From NCBI RefSeq assembly GCF_025145645.1, contig NZ_CP102252.1:3782001-3846000 (forward strand): a DNA stretch of 64,000 nucleotides. Reading direction: 5' to 3'. Below are positions 28,771-38,409 of the stretch, piece after piece. Origin of the DNA: Alistipes senegalensis JC50 (GTDB lineage Bacteria; Bacteroidota; Bacteroidia; Bacteroidales; Rikenellaceae). The notes beneath the pieces were generated by a model that searched no databases, was not told the DNA's origin, and worked only from the letters and a program-made list of their open reading frames with translations. The first letter of the stretch is position 1; every line of letters begins with the position of its first letter. The position numbers were made by a program, and so were the translations under genes.

Positions 28771-30264
28771 ATGGAACAGTACATTTTGTCATTGGACCAG
28801 GGGACGAGCAGTTCGCGGGCTATCGTCTTCGACCGCAAAGGAGAGATCCGCTCGATGGCCCAGCGGGAATTTCCCCAGTATTTTCCCCAGCCGGGGTGGG
28901 TGGAGCACAATCCCCACGAAATATGGTCGTCGCAGGCCTCGGTGATCGCCGAGGCGATCTCGGCCATCGACATCAACGGACTGAACATCGCCGGAATAGG
29001 TATCACCAACCAGCGTGAAACCACGATCGTATGGGACCGCGAGACCGAAGAACCGGTCTACAACGCCATCGTCTGGCAGGACCGCCGCACTTCGGAATAC
29101 TGCGACCGCCTGAAAGCCGACGGGCAGACGGAGTTCATCCGCGAACGGACGGGACTCATCATCGACGCCTATTTCAGCGCCACGAAGATCAAATGGATTC
29201 TGGACAACGTGCCGGGCGCCCGCAGACGCGCCGAGCAGGGCAAGCTGATGTTCGGAACGGTCGATACGTGGCTGATCTGGCGGCTGACGCGCGGCGAGGT
29301 CCATGTGACGGACGTGAGCAACGCCTCGCGTACGATGCTGTTCAACATCCACACGTTACAATGGGATGAAGAGCTGCTGAAGCTCTTCGACATCCCGGCG
29401 TCGATGATGCCCGAGGTGAAGTCGTCGAGCGAGGTCTACGGAGCGACGAAAACCACGATCTTCGCCCACAAGGTGCCCATCGCGGGCATCGCCGGAGACC
29501 AGCAGGCGGCGCTGTTCGGACAGATGTGCGTCGAGCCGGGATCGGTCAAAAATACATACGGCACGGGGTGTTTCCTGCTGATGAACAGCGGTGAAAAGCC
29601 CATCGCCTCGAAAAACAACCTGCTGACGACCGTGGCGTGGAAAATCGGCGACAAGGTCAACTACGCCCTCGAAGGAAGCATCTTTGTCGGAGGTTCGGTG
29701 GTGCAATGGCTGCGCGACGGGCTCGGGATCATCCGCTCCTCGTCGGAGGTCGAGGAGCTGGCTGCCTCGGTCCCCGACACCAACGGGGTCTATTTCGTGC
29801 CGGCGCTCACGGGGCTCGCGGCCCCGCACTGGGACCAGTACGCCCGGGGCGCCATCAGCGGCATCAGCCGCGGCACGACGGCGGCGCACATCGCCCGTGC
29901 GGCGCTGGAGGGAATCGCCTACCAAACGCTCGACATCGTGGGCGCCATGCAGCGCGACGCCGGCATCACGCTACTGGAACTGAAAGTCGATGGCGGCGCG
30001 GCACGCAACAACCTGCTGATGCAGTTCCAGTCGGACCTGCTCGGCACGAAGGTCATACGCCCGCGTGTGACGGAAACCACGGCGCTGGGAGCCGCCTATC
30101 TGGCCGGACTGGCCGTGGGCTACTGGGGCAGCGTCGCCGAAATCCGGGAACAATGGCAGGCGGAGCGCATCTTCGAACCCGCGGAGGAGCGCACGCAGAT
30201 CGACAAAGCCGTCGCGGGGTGGGAAGACGCCGTGCGTCGGGTGCTGCACACGGAAAAAGACTGA
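28771..30264 (+). CDS. glpK: Glycerol kinase
   Basis: Phosphorylates glycerol to glycerol-3-phosphate. The product has 497 residues, the standard length for FGGY-family glycerol kinase. The N-terminal phosphate loop is LSLDQGTSSSRAIVFDRKG. Other marks are WVEHNP, GITNQRETT and VWQDRRT near residue 100, then GVYFVPALTGLAAPHWDQYARG and DGGAARNNLLMQFQSDLLG. The glpF gene starts 3 bp after the stop, so uptake and phosphorylation are coupled in one operon. Confidence 0.97.
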   Translation: MEQYILSLDQGTSSSRAIVFDRKGEIRSMAQREFPQYFPQPGWVEHNPHEIWSSQASVIAEAISAIDINGLNIAGIGITNQRETTIVWDRETEEPVYNAIVWQDRRTSEYCDRLKADGQTEFIRERTGLIIDAYFSATKIKWILDNVPGARRRAEQGKLMFGTVDTWLIWRLTRGEVHVTDVSNASRTMLFNIHTLQWDEELLKLFDIPASMMPEVKSSSEVYGATKTTIFAHKVPIAGIAGDQQAALFGQMCVEPGSVKNTYGTGCFLLMNSGEKPIASKNNLLTTVAWKIGDKVNYALEGSIFVGGSVVQWLRDGLGIIRSSSEVEELAASVPDTNGVYFVPALTGLAAPHWDQYARGAISGISRGTTAAHIARAALEGIAYQTLDIVGAMQRDAGITLLELKVDGGAARNNLLMQFQSDLLGTKVIRPRVTETTALGAAYLAGLAVGYWGSVAEIREQWQAERIFEPAEERTQIDKAVAGWEDAVRRVLHTEKD

Positions 30265-30267
30265 GCG

Positions 30268-31011
30268 ATGGAGACGACACTGATGACCAAATGCCTGTTC
30301 GAGTTCATCGGAACGCTGGTGCTCGTACTGCTGGGCGACGGGGTGGTGGCCTCGACCGTCCTGAAACATTCGAAAGGTTACGGCGGCGGCTGGATCGTGA
30401 TCACGATGGCCTGGGGACTCGCCGTGATGTGCGGCGTGCTGATCGCCGGACCCTGGTCGGGCGCGCACCTCAATCCCGCGGTCTCGGTCGGACTGGCCGC
30501 CGCGGGCTCTTTCCCGTGGGAATTCGTGCCGGGCTACGTTGCGGCGCAGCTGCTGGGCGGATTCTGCGGAGCCGTGCTGGTATACTTATATTATAAAGAC
30601 CATTTCGACGCCACGGACGACCCGGCGACGAAACTGGGAGTCTTCTGCACGATGCCCGCCATCATGAACAAACCCCGCAACCTCTTCTGCGAGGCGGTCG
30701 GCACGTTCCTGCTGGTATTCGTCATCCTCGTGATCGGCAACGAACAGAACACCCCCGAAATCGGGATGGGCAGCTTGGGGAGTTTTCCGGTGACGATGCT
30801 CATCATGGCGATCGGCATGTCGCTGGGCGGCACGACGGGCTATGCCATCAACCCCGCCCGCGACCTTCCGCCGCGGCTGGCCCACGCCGTCCTGCCGATC
30901 CGGGGCAAAGGCCCGAGCGGCTGGGATTACAGCTGGGTGCCCGTCGCAGGCCCCCTCGCGGGAGCGATCGCGGCCGGACTGGTCTACGGGTGCATCTACA
31001 TCTGCGGATAA
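30268..31011 (+). CDS. glpF: Glycerol facilitator (MIP/aquaporin family)
   Basis: A 247-residue channel with six membrane helices. The two pore NPA motifs are seen as LNPAVSVGL (about residues 68-76) and INPARDLPPRLAHA (about 194-207). The Asp after the second NPA arginine (NPARD) is typical of glycerol-conducting GlpF as opposed to strict water channels. A second ATG lies 15 bp downstream. Confidence 0.94.
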   Translation: METTLMTKCLFEFIGTLVLVLLGDGVVASTVLKHSKGYGGGWIVITMAWGLAVMCGVLIAGPWSGAHLNPAVSVGLAAAGSFPWEFVPGYVAAQLLGGFCGAVLVYLYYKDHFDATDDPATKLGVFCTMPAIMNKPRNLFCEAVGTFLLVFVILVIGNEQNTPEIGMGSLGSFPVTMLIMAIGMSLGGTTGYAINPARDLPPRLAHAVLPIRGKGPSGWDYSWVPVAGPLAGAIAAGLVYGCIYICG

Positions 31012-31014
31012 AAA

Positions 31015-31051
31015 AACGCCCGAACTCCTGAATCGTTCAGGTTATCCGGGC
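31015..31051. terminator. Terminator between glpF and the flavodoxin gene
   Basis: CGCCCG pairs with CGGGCG around a second stem, CTGAA/TTCAG. It lies between convergent genes. Confidence 0.6.
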
Positions 31052-31094
31052 GCAGAACGGGCGGGAGAGCGTTCCGAAACAAATCGTCCGCCTC

Positions 31095-31658
31095 CTAAAA
31101 TCCGCTTTTCAAACGGGCACGGACCCACTTTTCGACGGCATCTTTCGAACTGCCCACCGCACCGCCGCGGACGGGAAGTCCGTCGGGGACCTGCGACTTG
31201 GGACAGAGTTTGCGGATATCCTCTTCGCTGCGGCCCATGCGGCTGCCCTCGTGGGTCATGAACGGCACGACGGTCTTGCCGGCGAAGTCGTAGGAAGTGA
31301 GGAACGTCGCCACGGGAGGCGCCACGGTAGCCCACCAGCAGGGCGAACCGATGAAGATCACATCGTACTGCGACATATCCTCGACCCGGCTTTTCAAGGC
31401 GGGACGCGCTCCGGCTTCGATCTCTTTTTTCGCCTGATCGACCACCGTCCGGTAATCCGAAGGATAGGGCGTGACGGGGACGATCTCGAAGAGTTCGCCG
31501 CCCGAAACCCCGGCGATCTGGCGGGCCACCTCGCGGGTGTTGCCGCTGTGGGAGTAGTAAGCCACCAGCACTTTTTTGGCGGGAGCGGGCTGCGTCTGCG
31601 CACCGGCCCCCGAAGTAAGGATTGTTGCCATCGTTGCTAAAATCAGTTTTGTTTTCAT
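31095..31658 (-). CDS. Secreted flavodoxin
   Basis: An FMN-binding electron carrier of 187 residues with a signal peptide (MKTKLILATMATILTSGAGAQ). The phosphate loop is VLVAYYSHSGNTREVARQIAG, and the isoalloxazine-contact regions are IFIGSPCWWATVAPPV and MTHEGSRMGRSEEDI. ATG 31658 is preferred to 31685 because it gives a clean signal peptide. It diverges from an AraC-family regulator across about 170 bp, a layout common for flavodoxins controlled by that regulator. Confidence 0.9.
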   Translation of the reverse strand: MKTKLILATMATILTSGAGAQTQPAPAKKVLVAYYSHSGNTREVARQIAGVSGGELFEIVPVTPYPSDYRTVVDQAKKEIEAGARPALKSRVEDMSQYDVIFIGSPCWWATVAPPVATFLTSYDFAGKTVVPFMTHEGSRMGRSEEDIRKLCPKSQVPDGLPVRGGAVGSSKDAVEKWVRARLKSGF

Positions 31659-31794
31659 CGCTTTCAGGGATTTAGGGATTTCCACTCTGCAAAAGTAGGA
31701 AACGGAAGGACAGCGGAGCTTACCCGGATTACGGGTCGTCGTACCATAATTACCGATTCGGCGCGGAACGGGTTCGGAACGAGGAAAAAAGTGA

Positions 31795-31802
31795 TAACTT
31801 TG
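31795..31802 (+). promoter_or_regulatory. Promoter box of the AraC-family gene
   Basis: TAACTTTG lies 23 bp upstream of ATG 31826. A GTG start at 31802 would fall at the edge of this box. Confidence 0.55.
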
Positions 31803-31825
31803 TGTCGAACAAAACCATCCGGAAT

Positions 31826-32722
31826 ATGAGCGACATCGTCAAATACGACAACATCTTCCAGTACAACGAAGCGCGCGGCGTCGAGACGCTGCACCCGCTG
31901 GTCAGCGTCATCGACTTCTCGAAGTGCGGTCCGGCCCGCTACGAACGGCAGGTCTACGGGTTTTACACGGTCTACCTCAAAGAGGTGAAATGCGGCGACC
32001 TGCGCTACGGACGCAATTACTACGACTATCAGGAGGGAACGCTCGTGTTCCTGGCCCCGGGGCAGGTCATCGGCTACGAGGACAACGGCCAAACCTATCA
32101 GCCCAAAGGCTGGGCCCTGCTGTTCCATCCCGACCTGCTGCGCGGAACGTCGCTCGGACGCAATATCGGCAGTTACTCGTTCTTCTCCTACGAGGTGAGC
32201 GAAGCCCTGCACCTCTCGGAGCAGGAGCGGAACGTGGTGGTGGATTGCCTGCAAAACATCCTCGCGGAGCTGAATCACGCCATCGACAAACACAGCCGCA
32301 CGCTGATCGTCTCGAACATCGAGCTGCTGCTCAACTACTGCACGCGCTTCTACGAACGGCAGTTCATCACGCGCGTCAATGCCAACCGCGACGTGCTGGC
32401 CGGCTTCGAGCACCTGCTCGGCGACTATTTCCGGGACGACCGCCCCGAGCGGGAGGGAGTGCCGACGGTGCGTTGGTGCGCCGAGCAGCTGCATCTGTCG
32501 CCCAACTATTTCGGCGACCTGGTGAAAAAGGAGACCGGAAAATCGGCGCAGGAGTACATCCAGTCGAAGGTGATCGACATCGCCAAGGAACGCATTTTCG
32601 ACACTTCGCGCTCGATCAGCGAGGTGGCCTATTCGCTGGGGTTCCGTTACCCGCAGCACTTCACGCGCCTGTTCAAAAAGGTAGTGGGGTGCTCGCCCAA
32701 CGAATACCGGACCGCCAACTGA
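31826..32722 (+). CDS. AraC-family transcriptional regulator
   Basis: A 298-residue regulator with an N-terminal cupin-like sensing domain (YEGTLVFLAPGQVIGYED and FHPDLLRGTSLG) and a C-terminal double helix-turn-helix. The first HTH is TVRWCAEQLHLSPNYFGDLV, and the second is SISEVAYSLGFRYPQHFTRL ending in GCSPNEYR. It is divergent from the flavodoxin gene, which it probably controls. A terminator follows. Confidence 0.93.
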   Translation: MSDIVKYDNIFQYNEARGVETLHPLVSVIDFSKCGPARYERQVYGFYTVYLKEVKCGDLRYGRNYYDYQEGTLVFLAPGQVIGYEDNGQTYQPKGWALLFHPDLLRGTSLGRNIGSYSFFSYEVSEALHLSEQERNVVVDCLQNILAELNHAIDKHSRTLIVSNIELLLNYCTRFYERQFITRVNANRDVLAGFEHLLGDYFRDDRPEREGVPTVRWCAEQLHLSPNYFGDLVKKETGKSAQEYIQSKVIDIAKERIFDTSRSISEVAYSLGFRYPQHFTRLFKKVVGCSPNEYRTAN

Positions 32723-32730
32723 AACTGAAA

Positions 32731-32759
32731 AAACCCTTCCGCCGAACGGAAGGGTTTTT
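32731..32759 (+). terminator. Terminator of the AraC-family gene
   Basis: AAACCCTTCCG and CGGAAGGGTTT form an 11-bp stem, followed by Ts. Confidence 0.85.
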
Positions 32760-32964
32760 CACACACAAACATTAACAATACAAACAATGCAATGGCTGAA
32801 ATCTGATTCTCATTGTTTCTGAGACAAAGGTCGGGCAAAATTTCGTGCGGCACAATCGCTATTAATAGGTATTTCGAGGGGCTTTTCACCCCGCATATAG
32901 GTAATTTCATCCGCCGGACGCGGCGGGAAACGCTTTTTTTATTTTGAATTTCGAATTTATGCAT

Positions 32965-32972
32965 TATCTTTG
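32965..32972 (+). promoter_or_regulatory. Promoter box of rho
   Basis: TATCTTTG is followed by a leader of about 66 nt before ATG 33039. The TTG in this box opens a longer frame but is not a start. Confidence 0.6.
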
Positions 32973-33038
32973 CAAGCGAATTCGAACGAACCGGGCGACC
33001 GTCCGGTTTTTGAAAATCACATTGAACAATACAACGAT

Positions 33039-34703
33039 ATGCAGGATCTGAAAGCGCTGGAAGGAAAAAGCCTTGCCGAATTGCGTGAAATAGCCAAGGC
33101 TCTGGGCATCAAGAACATCATGATCAAGAAGCGCGAACTGATAGCGGAAATAGCCGGAAACGCCCCTTCGGAGGAGGCCGCTCCCGCAGAACCGCGACAG
33201 GAAAAGAAAGAAGCGGAAGAACCCCGGGAGAAAGCCCCTCGCGGGCGCCGTCCGCGGTTGTCGAAAACCGAACCGGCCGCTGCGGCGCCGCAGCCCGGAG
33301 TCGCAACGGAACCCGAACTTCCGATGGAAATATCACCCGCCGGGGAGCCCGAAGCGGCAGCCCCGGCCGCGGAACGGACGGAACAGCCGGAACCGGCAGC
33401 GCAGGCTGCACAGCCCGTCGCCGAACCCAAACGCCGCGGCCGCAAACCCAAAGCACAGGCTCAGGCTCAGACTCAGGCACAAGCCCAGGTTCAGGAGGCC
33501 GCCGCGCCCCAGCCCGCAGCCGAAACGCATGCGGAAGAGCCCGCACCCCGCGCCGTCGAAGAGGAGGTCATCACCAAGGACGACTTCGCAGGCGAGATCG
33601 AGGGCGAAGGCGTTCTGGAGATCATGCCCGACGGCTACGGATTCCTCCGCTCGGCCGACTACAACTACCTCAATTCCCCCGACGACATCTACGTTTCCCC
33701 GTCGCAGATCAAACTTTTCGGACTCAAACCCGGCGACACGGTGAACGGCGCGATCCGTCCCCCGAAGGAGGGCGAGAAATATTTTCCGCTGGTGCGCGTG
33801 AACGAGATCAACGGACTCAAACCCGAGTACATCCGCGACCGCGTGCAGTTCGAATACATGACGCCGCTGTTCCCCAGCGAGAAATTCTGCCTCACGGGCA
33901 ACGGCCACAACAACATGTCCACCCGCATCGTGGACCTCTTTTCGCCCATCGGCAAAGGCCAGCGCGCGCTGATCGTCGCCCAGCCCAAAACGGGTAAGAC
34001 GATGCTTCTGCAATCGATCGCCAACGCCATCGCCGACAATCATCCCGAAGTCTACATGATCGTCCTGTTGATCGACGAGCGTCCCGAGGAGGTGACCGAG
34101 ATGGCCCGCAACGTGAAGGCCGAAGTCGTGGCCTCGACGTTCGACGAGCAGGCTTCGCGCCACGTGAAAGTGGCCGAAATGGTGCTCGACAAGGCCAAGC
34201 GCATGGTCGAGAGCGGTCACGACGTGGTGATCTTCCTCGACTCGATCACCCGTCTGGCGCGCGCCTACAACTCGGTGCAGCCCGCTTCGGGCAAGGTGCT
34301 CTCGGGAGGTGTCGATGCCAACGCCCTGCACAAACCCAAGCGGTTCTTCGGCGCGGCCCGCAACACGGAGGAGAAAGGTTCGCTGACGATCATCGCCACG
34401 GCACTGATCGACACCGGTTCGAAGATGGACGAAGTGATCTTCGAGGAGTTCAAGGGCACGGGCAACATGGAGTTGCAGCTCGACCGCAAACTCTCCAACA
34501 AGCGCGTCTACCCGGCCGTGGACGTCATCGCCTCGGGAACCCGCCGCGAAGACCTGCTGCTGCCGCGCGACGTGATGAACCGCACGTGGGTGCTGCGCAA
34601 ATACCTCTCGGACATGACCCCCGTGGAGGCTATGGAGTTCCTGCAAAAACAGATGAGCCTCACGGATTCCAACGAGGAGTTCCTCGCCACGATGAACCAC
34701 TAA
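33039..34703 (+). CDS. rho: Transcription termination factor Rho with disordered N-terminal insert
   Basis: An RNA-dependent hexameric helicase that ends transcription. From ATG 33039 it has 554 residues. The Rho-N domain (1-40) is MQDLKALEGKSLAELREIA. A low-complexity Ala/Pro/Glu/Gln segment (about 40-176) follows, including an AQ-repeat encoded near 33,450-33,500. The RNA-binding OB fold starts GEGVLEIMPDGYGFLRS. Walker A is AQPKTGKTMLLQS and Walker B is VVIFLDSITRLARAYN. Long disordered inserts in Rho are known in Bacteroides, where they support phase separation; that role here is inferred. Confidence 0.96.
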   Translation: MQDLKALEGKSLAELREIAKALGIKNIMIKKRELIAEIAGNAPSEEAAPAEPRQEKKEAEEPREKAPRGRRPRLSKTEPAAAAPQPGVATEPELPMEISPAGEPEAAAPAAERTEQPEPAAQAAQPVAEPKRRGRKPKAQAQAQTQAQAQVQEAAAPQPAAETHAEEPAPRAVEEEVITKDDFAGEIEGEGVLEIMPDGYGFLRSADYNYLNSPDDIYVSPSQIKLFGLKPGDTVNGAIRPPKEGEKYFPLVRVNEINGLKPEYIRDRVQFEYMTPLFPSEKFCLTGNGHNNMSTRIVDLFSPIGKGQRALIVAQPKTGKTMLLQSIANAIADNHPEVYMIVLLIDERPEEVTEMARNVKAEVVASTFDEQASRHVKVAEMVLDKAKRMVESGHDVVIFLDSITRLARAYNSVQPASGKVLSGGVDANALHKPKRFFGAARNTEEKGSLTIIATALIDTGSKMDEVIFEEFKGTGNMELQLDRKLSNKRVYPAVDVIASGTRREDLLLPRDVMNRTWVLRKYLSDMTPVEAMEFLQKQMSLTDSNEEFLATMNH

Positions 34704-34739
34704 TAGCGACGTACAGAAACTGCAACACCCGCCGAATCC

Positions 34740-35510
34740 ATGAAAAACTACCTGCTTTTAGGCATGTGCCTGCTCTTCGCCCGCGGCGCCTCCGCATGGG
34801 GACAGAAGGGGCACGATGTTACGGCTTACATCGCCGAATGCCACCTGACGTCCGAAGCGGCCGAGAAGGTTCACAAAGTGCTGGGAGGCTACTCTCCCGT
34901 CTACTTCGCCAACTGGCTCGATTTCGCCAGCCACCGGCCCGAATACGCCTACTCGAAGACTTGGCACTACCGCAATGTGGACGAGGGCGAAACGCTCGAA
35001 AGCATGCCCGAGAATCCCGATGGCGACGTGCTGAAAGCCGTGACCGAGATCACCGAAAAACTCAAATCGGGGAAACTCGCCCCCGACGAAGAGGCGCTGA
35101 ATCTCAAAATGCTGATCCATCTGGTAGGGGACATGCACTGCCCGATGCACTTGGGACGTCTGAGCGACCTGGGCGGCAACCGGCGTCCGGTGCGGTTCTT
35201 CGACCGCGAAACCAACCTGCATTCGGTCTGGGACACGAATCTGCCCGAAGCGGCTCACAACTGGAGCTACACCGAGTGGAAAGAGCAGATCGACCGGCTG
35301 ACCGACGAGGAAAAAGCCGGAATCACGGCCGGAGAGCCCGCCGACTGGGCGAAGGAGACGCACGAAATCTGCAAGGAGGTCTATGCTTCGAGCCCCGAAA
35401 GCACGAAGATCGAGTACGACTACATTTTCAAATACACGCCCGTCATCGAGAAGCAGTTCCTGCGCGGCGGACACCGTCTGGCACGCCTGCTGAACGAGAT
35501 TTACCGATAG
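34740..35510 (+). CDS. S1/P1-type nuclease (secreted)
   Basis: A zinc-dependent nuclease of 256 residues with a signal peptide (MKNYLLLGMCLLFARGASA). The mature N-terminus begins WGQKGHDVTAYIAE, whose Trp1 and His are zinc ligands in this family. Further metal ligands are in LIHLVGDMHCPMHLGR and NLHSVWDTNL. It probably digests RNA and single-stranded DNA in the periplasm or outside. It lies 36 bp after rho without a clear terminator between. Confidence 0.92.
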   Translation: MKNYLLLGMCLLFARGASAWGQKGHDVTAYIAECHLTSEAAEKVHKVLGGYSPVYFANWLDFASHRPEYAYSKTWHYRNVDEGETLESMPENPDGDVLKAVTEITEKLKSGKLAPDEEALNLKMLIHLVGDMHCPMHLGRLSDLGGNRRPVRFFDRETNLHSVWDTNLPEAAHNWSYTEWKEQIDRLTDEEKAGITAGEPADWAKETHEICKEVYASSPESTKIEYDYIFKYTPVIEKQFLRGGHRLARLLNEIYR

Positions 35511-35526
35511 GGGAGTCCGGACGACG

Positions 35527-35562
35527 AAAACGCCCGCGGACCGCAAGGTCTGCGGGCGTTCG
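35527..35562 (+). terminator. Terminator of the S1/P1 nuclease gene
   Basis: AACGCCCGCGGACC pairs with GGTCTGCGGGCGTT (one mismatch) around GCAA. Confidence 0.7.
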
Positions 35563-35591
35563 GTCTTACGGGAATGCCGGAGGGATGAAAA

Positions 35592-35807
35592 CTATTCTCC
35601 CGGTTCGTGCCGGTACCCCTCCTCGTCGTATACCGGGCGGTCGTCCGCTACGATCTCGCCGATACCGTCCGGAATCCGGTCGTCAAGCGGAATTTCGGTA
35701 TCCGTCAAATCTTCTTCGATCAGATTTTCGTCGCGTTCGTCGCCGGCGAAACCGTTGTTCTGCGTGGAAAGAATCGTGCGGTCGTTCCGAATTTCAATTT
35801 TTCCCAT
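35592..35807 (-). CDS. Small acidic hypothetical protein
   Basis: A 71-residue frame from ATG 35807, MGKIEIRNDRTILSTQNNG then ENLIEEDLTDTEIPLDD, ending in HEPGE. It is strongly acidic with no membrane segment or cysteine. The longer start at 35870 is less likely. No family is recognized. It fills an otherwise empty gap on the strand opposite its neighbours and may be a lineage-specific gene. Confidence 0.45.
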   Translation of the reverse strand: MGKIEIRNDRTILSTQNNGFAGDERDENLIEEDLTDTEIPLDDRIPDGIGEIVADDRPVYDEEGYRHEPGE

Positions 35808-35974
35808 GATTTTCGTCTTATCGGTTATACGGCTTTCCGCCGCAACAACGATACCACGATAGGCCGTCACCCGAAAACGGCGTTCCGAGGGGCTTCACGG
35901 GCTAATGCCTCTTATTGTTTATAATTTGTTCATTAAAAATAGGGGCGTTCGCTTGCCCGTCGGGGAACTATGCC

Positions 35975-35982
35975 TACATTTG
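35975..35982 (+). promoter_or_regulatory. Promoter box of the B12 riboswitch transcript
   Basis: TACATTTG lies just upstream of the riboswitch aptamer. Confidence 0.55.
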
Positions 35983-35989
35983 TTTCCGT

Positions 35990-36160
35990 GCAAGGTTCTC
36001 CGCCGGTCGCAACCGGCATGGAGATCAAAAGGGAACTCCTGTGAAAATCAGGGACTATTCCCGTAGCTGTAAGCTCCGCAACGGTCCGCACACTCTCTGA
36101 GCCACTGTCCGCAAGGGCGGGAAGGCGTGCGGACGGAGCGAGTCAGAAGACCTGCCTTGC
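35990..36160 (+). promoter_or_regulatory. Cobalamin (B12) riboswitch
   Basis: The B12 box AGTCAGAAGACCTGCC is at 36,141-36,156. The aptamer core elements AAAAGGGAA and GTGAAAATCAGGGA, and the GAGCCACTG, GGGAAGGCG motifs, precede it in the right order. The P1 stem pairs GCAAGG (35,990-35,995) with CCTTGC (36,155-36,160). The expression platform lies between here and the nrdD start. It should lower nrdD/nrdG expression when adenosylcobalamin is plentiful. Confidence 0.93.
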
Positions 36161-36314
36161 CGGAAAAGGTACCAGCCTTCGGGATATAGGGCGATACCCG
36201 GACAAGATTTTACGAAACGACATTCAGGAAGACCCGACGGGCCTGTCCGCCGTGCGCGGAGAGGGGCGGAGCGTCTTTCGCACGGATGAAACACATAACG
36301 GATTTCAGAAGAAT

Positions 36315-38408
36315 ATGGGTATTTCAGAACTTTACATCATCAAGCGCGACGGCAAACGTGCGCCTTTCTCGGTCGAGAAGATCAAACGCGCCATCAGCAA
36401 GGCATTCCTTTCGGTCGGCGGATACGCCACCGACGACGACCTCACGTCGGTGCTGAGCCGCGTACACGTGTCCGACGGCATGTCGGTCGAGGAGATTCAG
36501 AACCAGGTCGAGGTGGCCCTGATGGCCGAGCGCTATTTCGCCGTGGCCAAGAGCTACATGCTCTACCGTCAGAAGCACTCCGAAGACCGCGAAGAGCGCG
36601 ACAAGCTGCGCTTCCTGACCGACTACTGCGACGCCAAGAACCCCGCCACGGGTTCGAAATACGACGCCAACGCCAACGTCGAGAACAAGAACATCGCCAC
36701 GCTGATCGGCGAGCTGCCGAAGCAGAACTTCATCCGCCTGAATCGCCGCCTGCTCACGGACCGGATCAAGGAGATGTACGGCAAAGAGCTGTCGGACAAG
36801 TATCTGCGCCTGCTAAAAGATCATTTCATCTACAAGAACGACGAAACCTCGATGGCCAACTACTGCGCCTCGATCACGATGTATCCGTGGCTGCTGAACG
36901 GCACGCTATCGGTCGGCGGCAACTCGACGCGCCCGACGAACCTCAAATCGTTCTGCGGCGGATTCGTCAACATGGTCTTCATCGTGTCGTCGATGCTCTC
37001 GGGGGCCTGCGCCACGCCCGAATTCCTGATGTACATGAACTACTTCATCGAACAGGAGTACGGCGAAGATTACTACAAGCGCGCCGACGAGGTGGTGGAC
37101 CTCTCGAAAAAGCACCGCACGATCGACAAGATGATCACCGACTGTTTCGAGCAGATCGTCTACTCGATCAACCAGCCGACCGGAGCGCGCAACTTCCAGG
37201 CCGTGTTCTGGAACGTCGCCTACTACGACCGCTACTATTTCGAGTCGCTCTTCGGGGAGTTCGTTTTCCCGGACGGTTCGAAACCCCACTGGGAGTCGCT
37301 GTCGTGGTTGCAGAAGCGGTTCATGACGTGGTTCAACAAGGAGCGGACGAAGACCGTGCTGACCTTCCCCGTGGAGACGATGGCGCTGCTCACCAAGGAC
37401 GGCGACGTGATGGACAAGGAGTGGGGCGACATCACGGCCGAGATGTACGCCGCGGGCCACTCGTTCTTCACCTACATCAGCGACAACGCCGATTCGCTGT
37501 CGTCGTGCTGCCGCCTGCGGAACGAGATTCAGGACAACGGATTCAGCTACACGCTGGGCGCCGGCGGCGTCTCGACCGGTTCGAAAAGCGTGCTGACGAT
37601 CAACCTGAACCGCTGCATCCAGTACGCCGCGAAGAACGGCATGCACTACCTGAAATATCTGGAAGAGGTCGTGGACCTGGTGCACAAGGTGCAGACAGCC
37701 TACAACGAGAACCTCAAAGAACTGAAAGCCAAAGGCATGCTGCCGCTGTTCGACGCGGGTTACATCAACCTTTCGCGCCAGTATCTGACCATCGGCGTCA
37801 ACGGGCTGGTCGAGGCCGCGGAGTTTCTGGGCATTCCGATCAACGACAACGACGAATACGCGGCGTTCGTGCAGGAGGTGCTGGGGCTGATCGAGCGCTA
37901 CAACCGGAAATACCGCACCAAAGAGCTGATGTTCAACTGCGAAATGATCCCGGCGGAGAACGTCGGCGTGAAGCACGCCAAATGGGACCGCGAGGACGGC
38001 TACGCGGTGCCGCGCGACTGTTACAACTCCTATTTCTACGTCGTGGAGGACGAGTCGCTGAACGTCATCGACAAGTTCCGGCTCCACGGCCGCAAATACA
38101 TCGACCACCTCACGGGCGGCTCAGCGCTGCACATGAACCTCGAAGACCATCTGTCGAAGGAGCAGTACCGCCACCTGCTGCGCGTGGCGGCGGCCGAGGG
38201 GTGCAACTACTTCACGTTCAACATCCCCAACACGGTTTGCAACAAGTGCGGGCACATCGACAAACGTTATCTGAAGGAGTGCCCCGAATGCCATTCGGAC
38301 GATCTGGACTACCTGACGCGCGTGATCGGATACATGAAACGGGTCTCGAACTTCTCGGCGGCGCGCCAGCAGGAGGCATCGAGGCGTTTCTACGCCAAAG
38401 CGGAATAG
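36315..38408 (+). CDS. nrdD: Anaerobic (class III) ribonucleoside-triphosphate reductase
   Basis: An oxygen-sensitive glycyl-radical enzyme that makes dNTPs in anaerobiosis. ATG 36315 gives 697 residues. The N-terminal ATP-cone has IIKRDGKRAPFSVEKIKRAI. C-terminal zinc cysteines are NTVCNKCGHIDKRYLKECPECH, and the glycyl-radical site is RVIGYMKRVSNFSA, the Gly in RVxGY. It is preceded by a cobalamin riboswitch and followed 1 bp later by its activase nrdG. Confidence 0.97.
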   Translation: MGISELYIIKRDGKRAPFSVEKIKRAISKAFLSVGGYATDDDLTSVLSRVHVSDGMSVEEIQNQVEVALMAERYFAVAKSYMLYRQKHSEDREERDKLRFLTDYCDAKNPATGSKYDANANVENKNIATLIGELPKQNFIRLNRRLLTDRIKEMYGKELSDKYLRLLKDHFIYKNDETSMANYCASITMYPWLLNGTLSVGGNSTRPTNLKSFCGGFVNMVFIVSSMLSGACATPEFLMYMNYFIEQEYGEDYYKRADEVVDLSKKHRTIDKMITDCFEQIVYSINQPTGARNFQAVFWNVAYYDRYYFESLFGEFVFPDGSKPHWESLSWLQKRFMTWFNKERTKTVLTFPVETMALLTKDGDVMDKEWGDITAEMYAAGHSFFTYISDNADSLSSCCRLRNEIQDNGFSYTLGAGGVSTGSKSVLTINLNRCIQYAAKNGMHYLKYLEEVVDLVHKVQTAYNENLKELKAKGMLPLFDAGYINLSRQYLTIGVNGLVEAAEFLGIPINDNDEYAAFVQEVLGLIERYNRKYRTKELMFNCEMIPAENVGVKHAKWDREDGYAVPRDCYNSYFYVVEDESLNVIDKFRLHGRKYIDHLTGGSALHMNLEDHLSKEQYRHLLRVAAAEGCNYFTFNIPNTVCNKCGHIDKRYLKECPECHSDDLDYLTRVIGYMKRVSNFSAARQQEASRRFYAKAE

Positions 38409-38409
38409 G

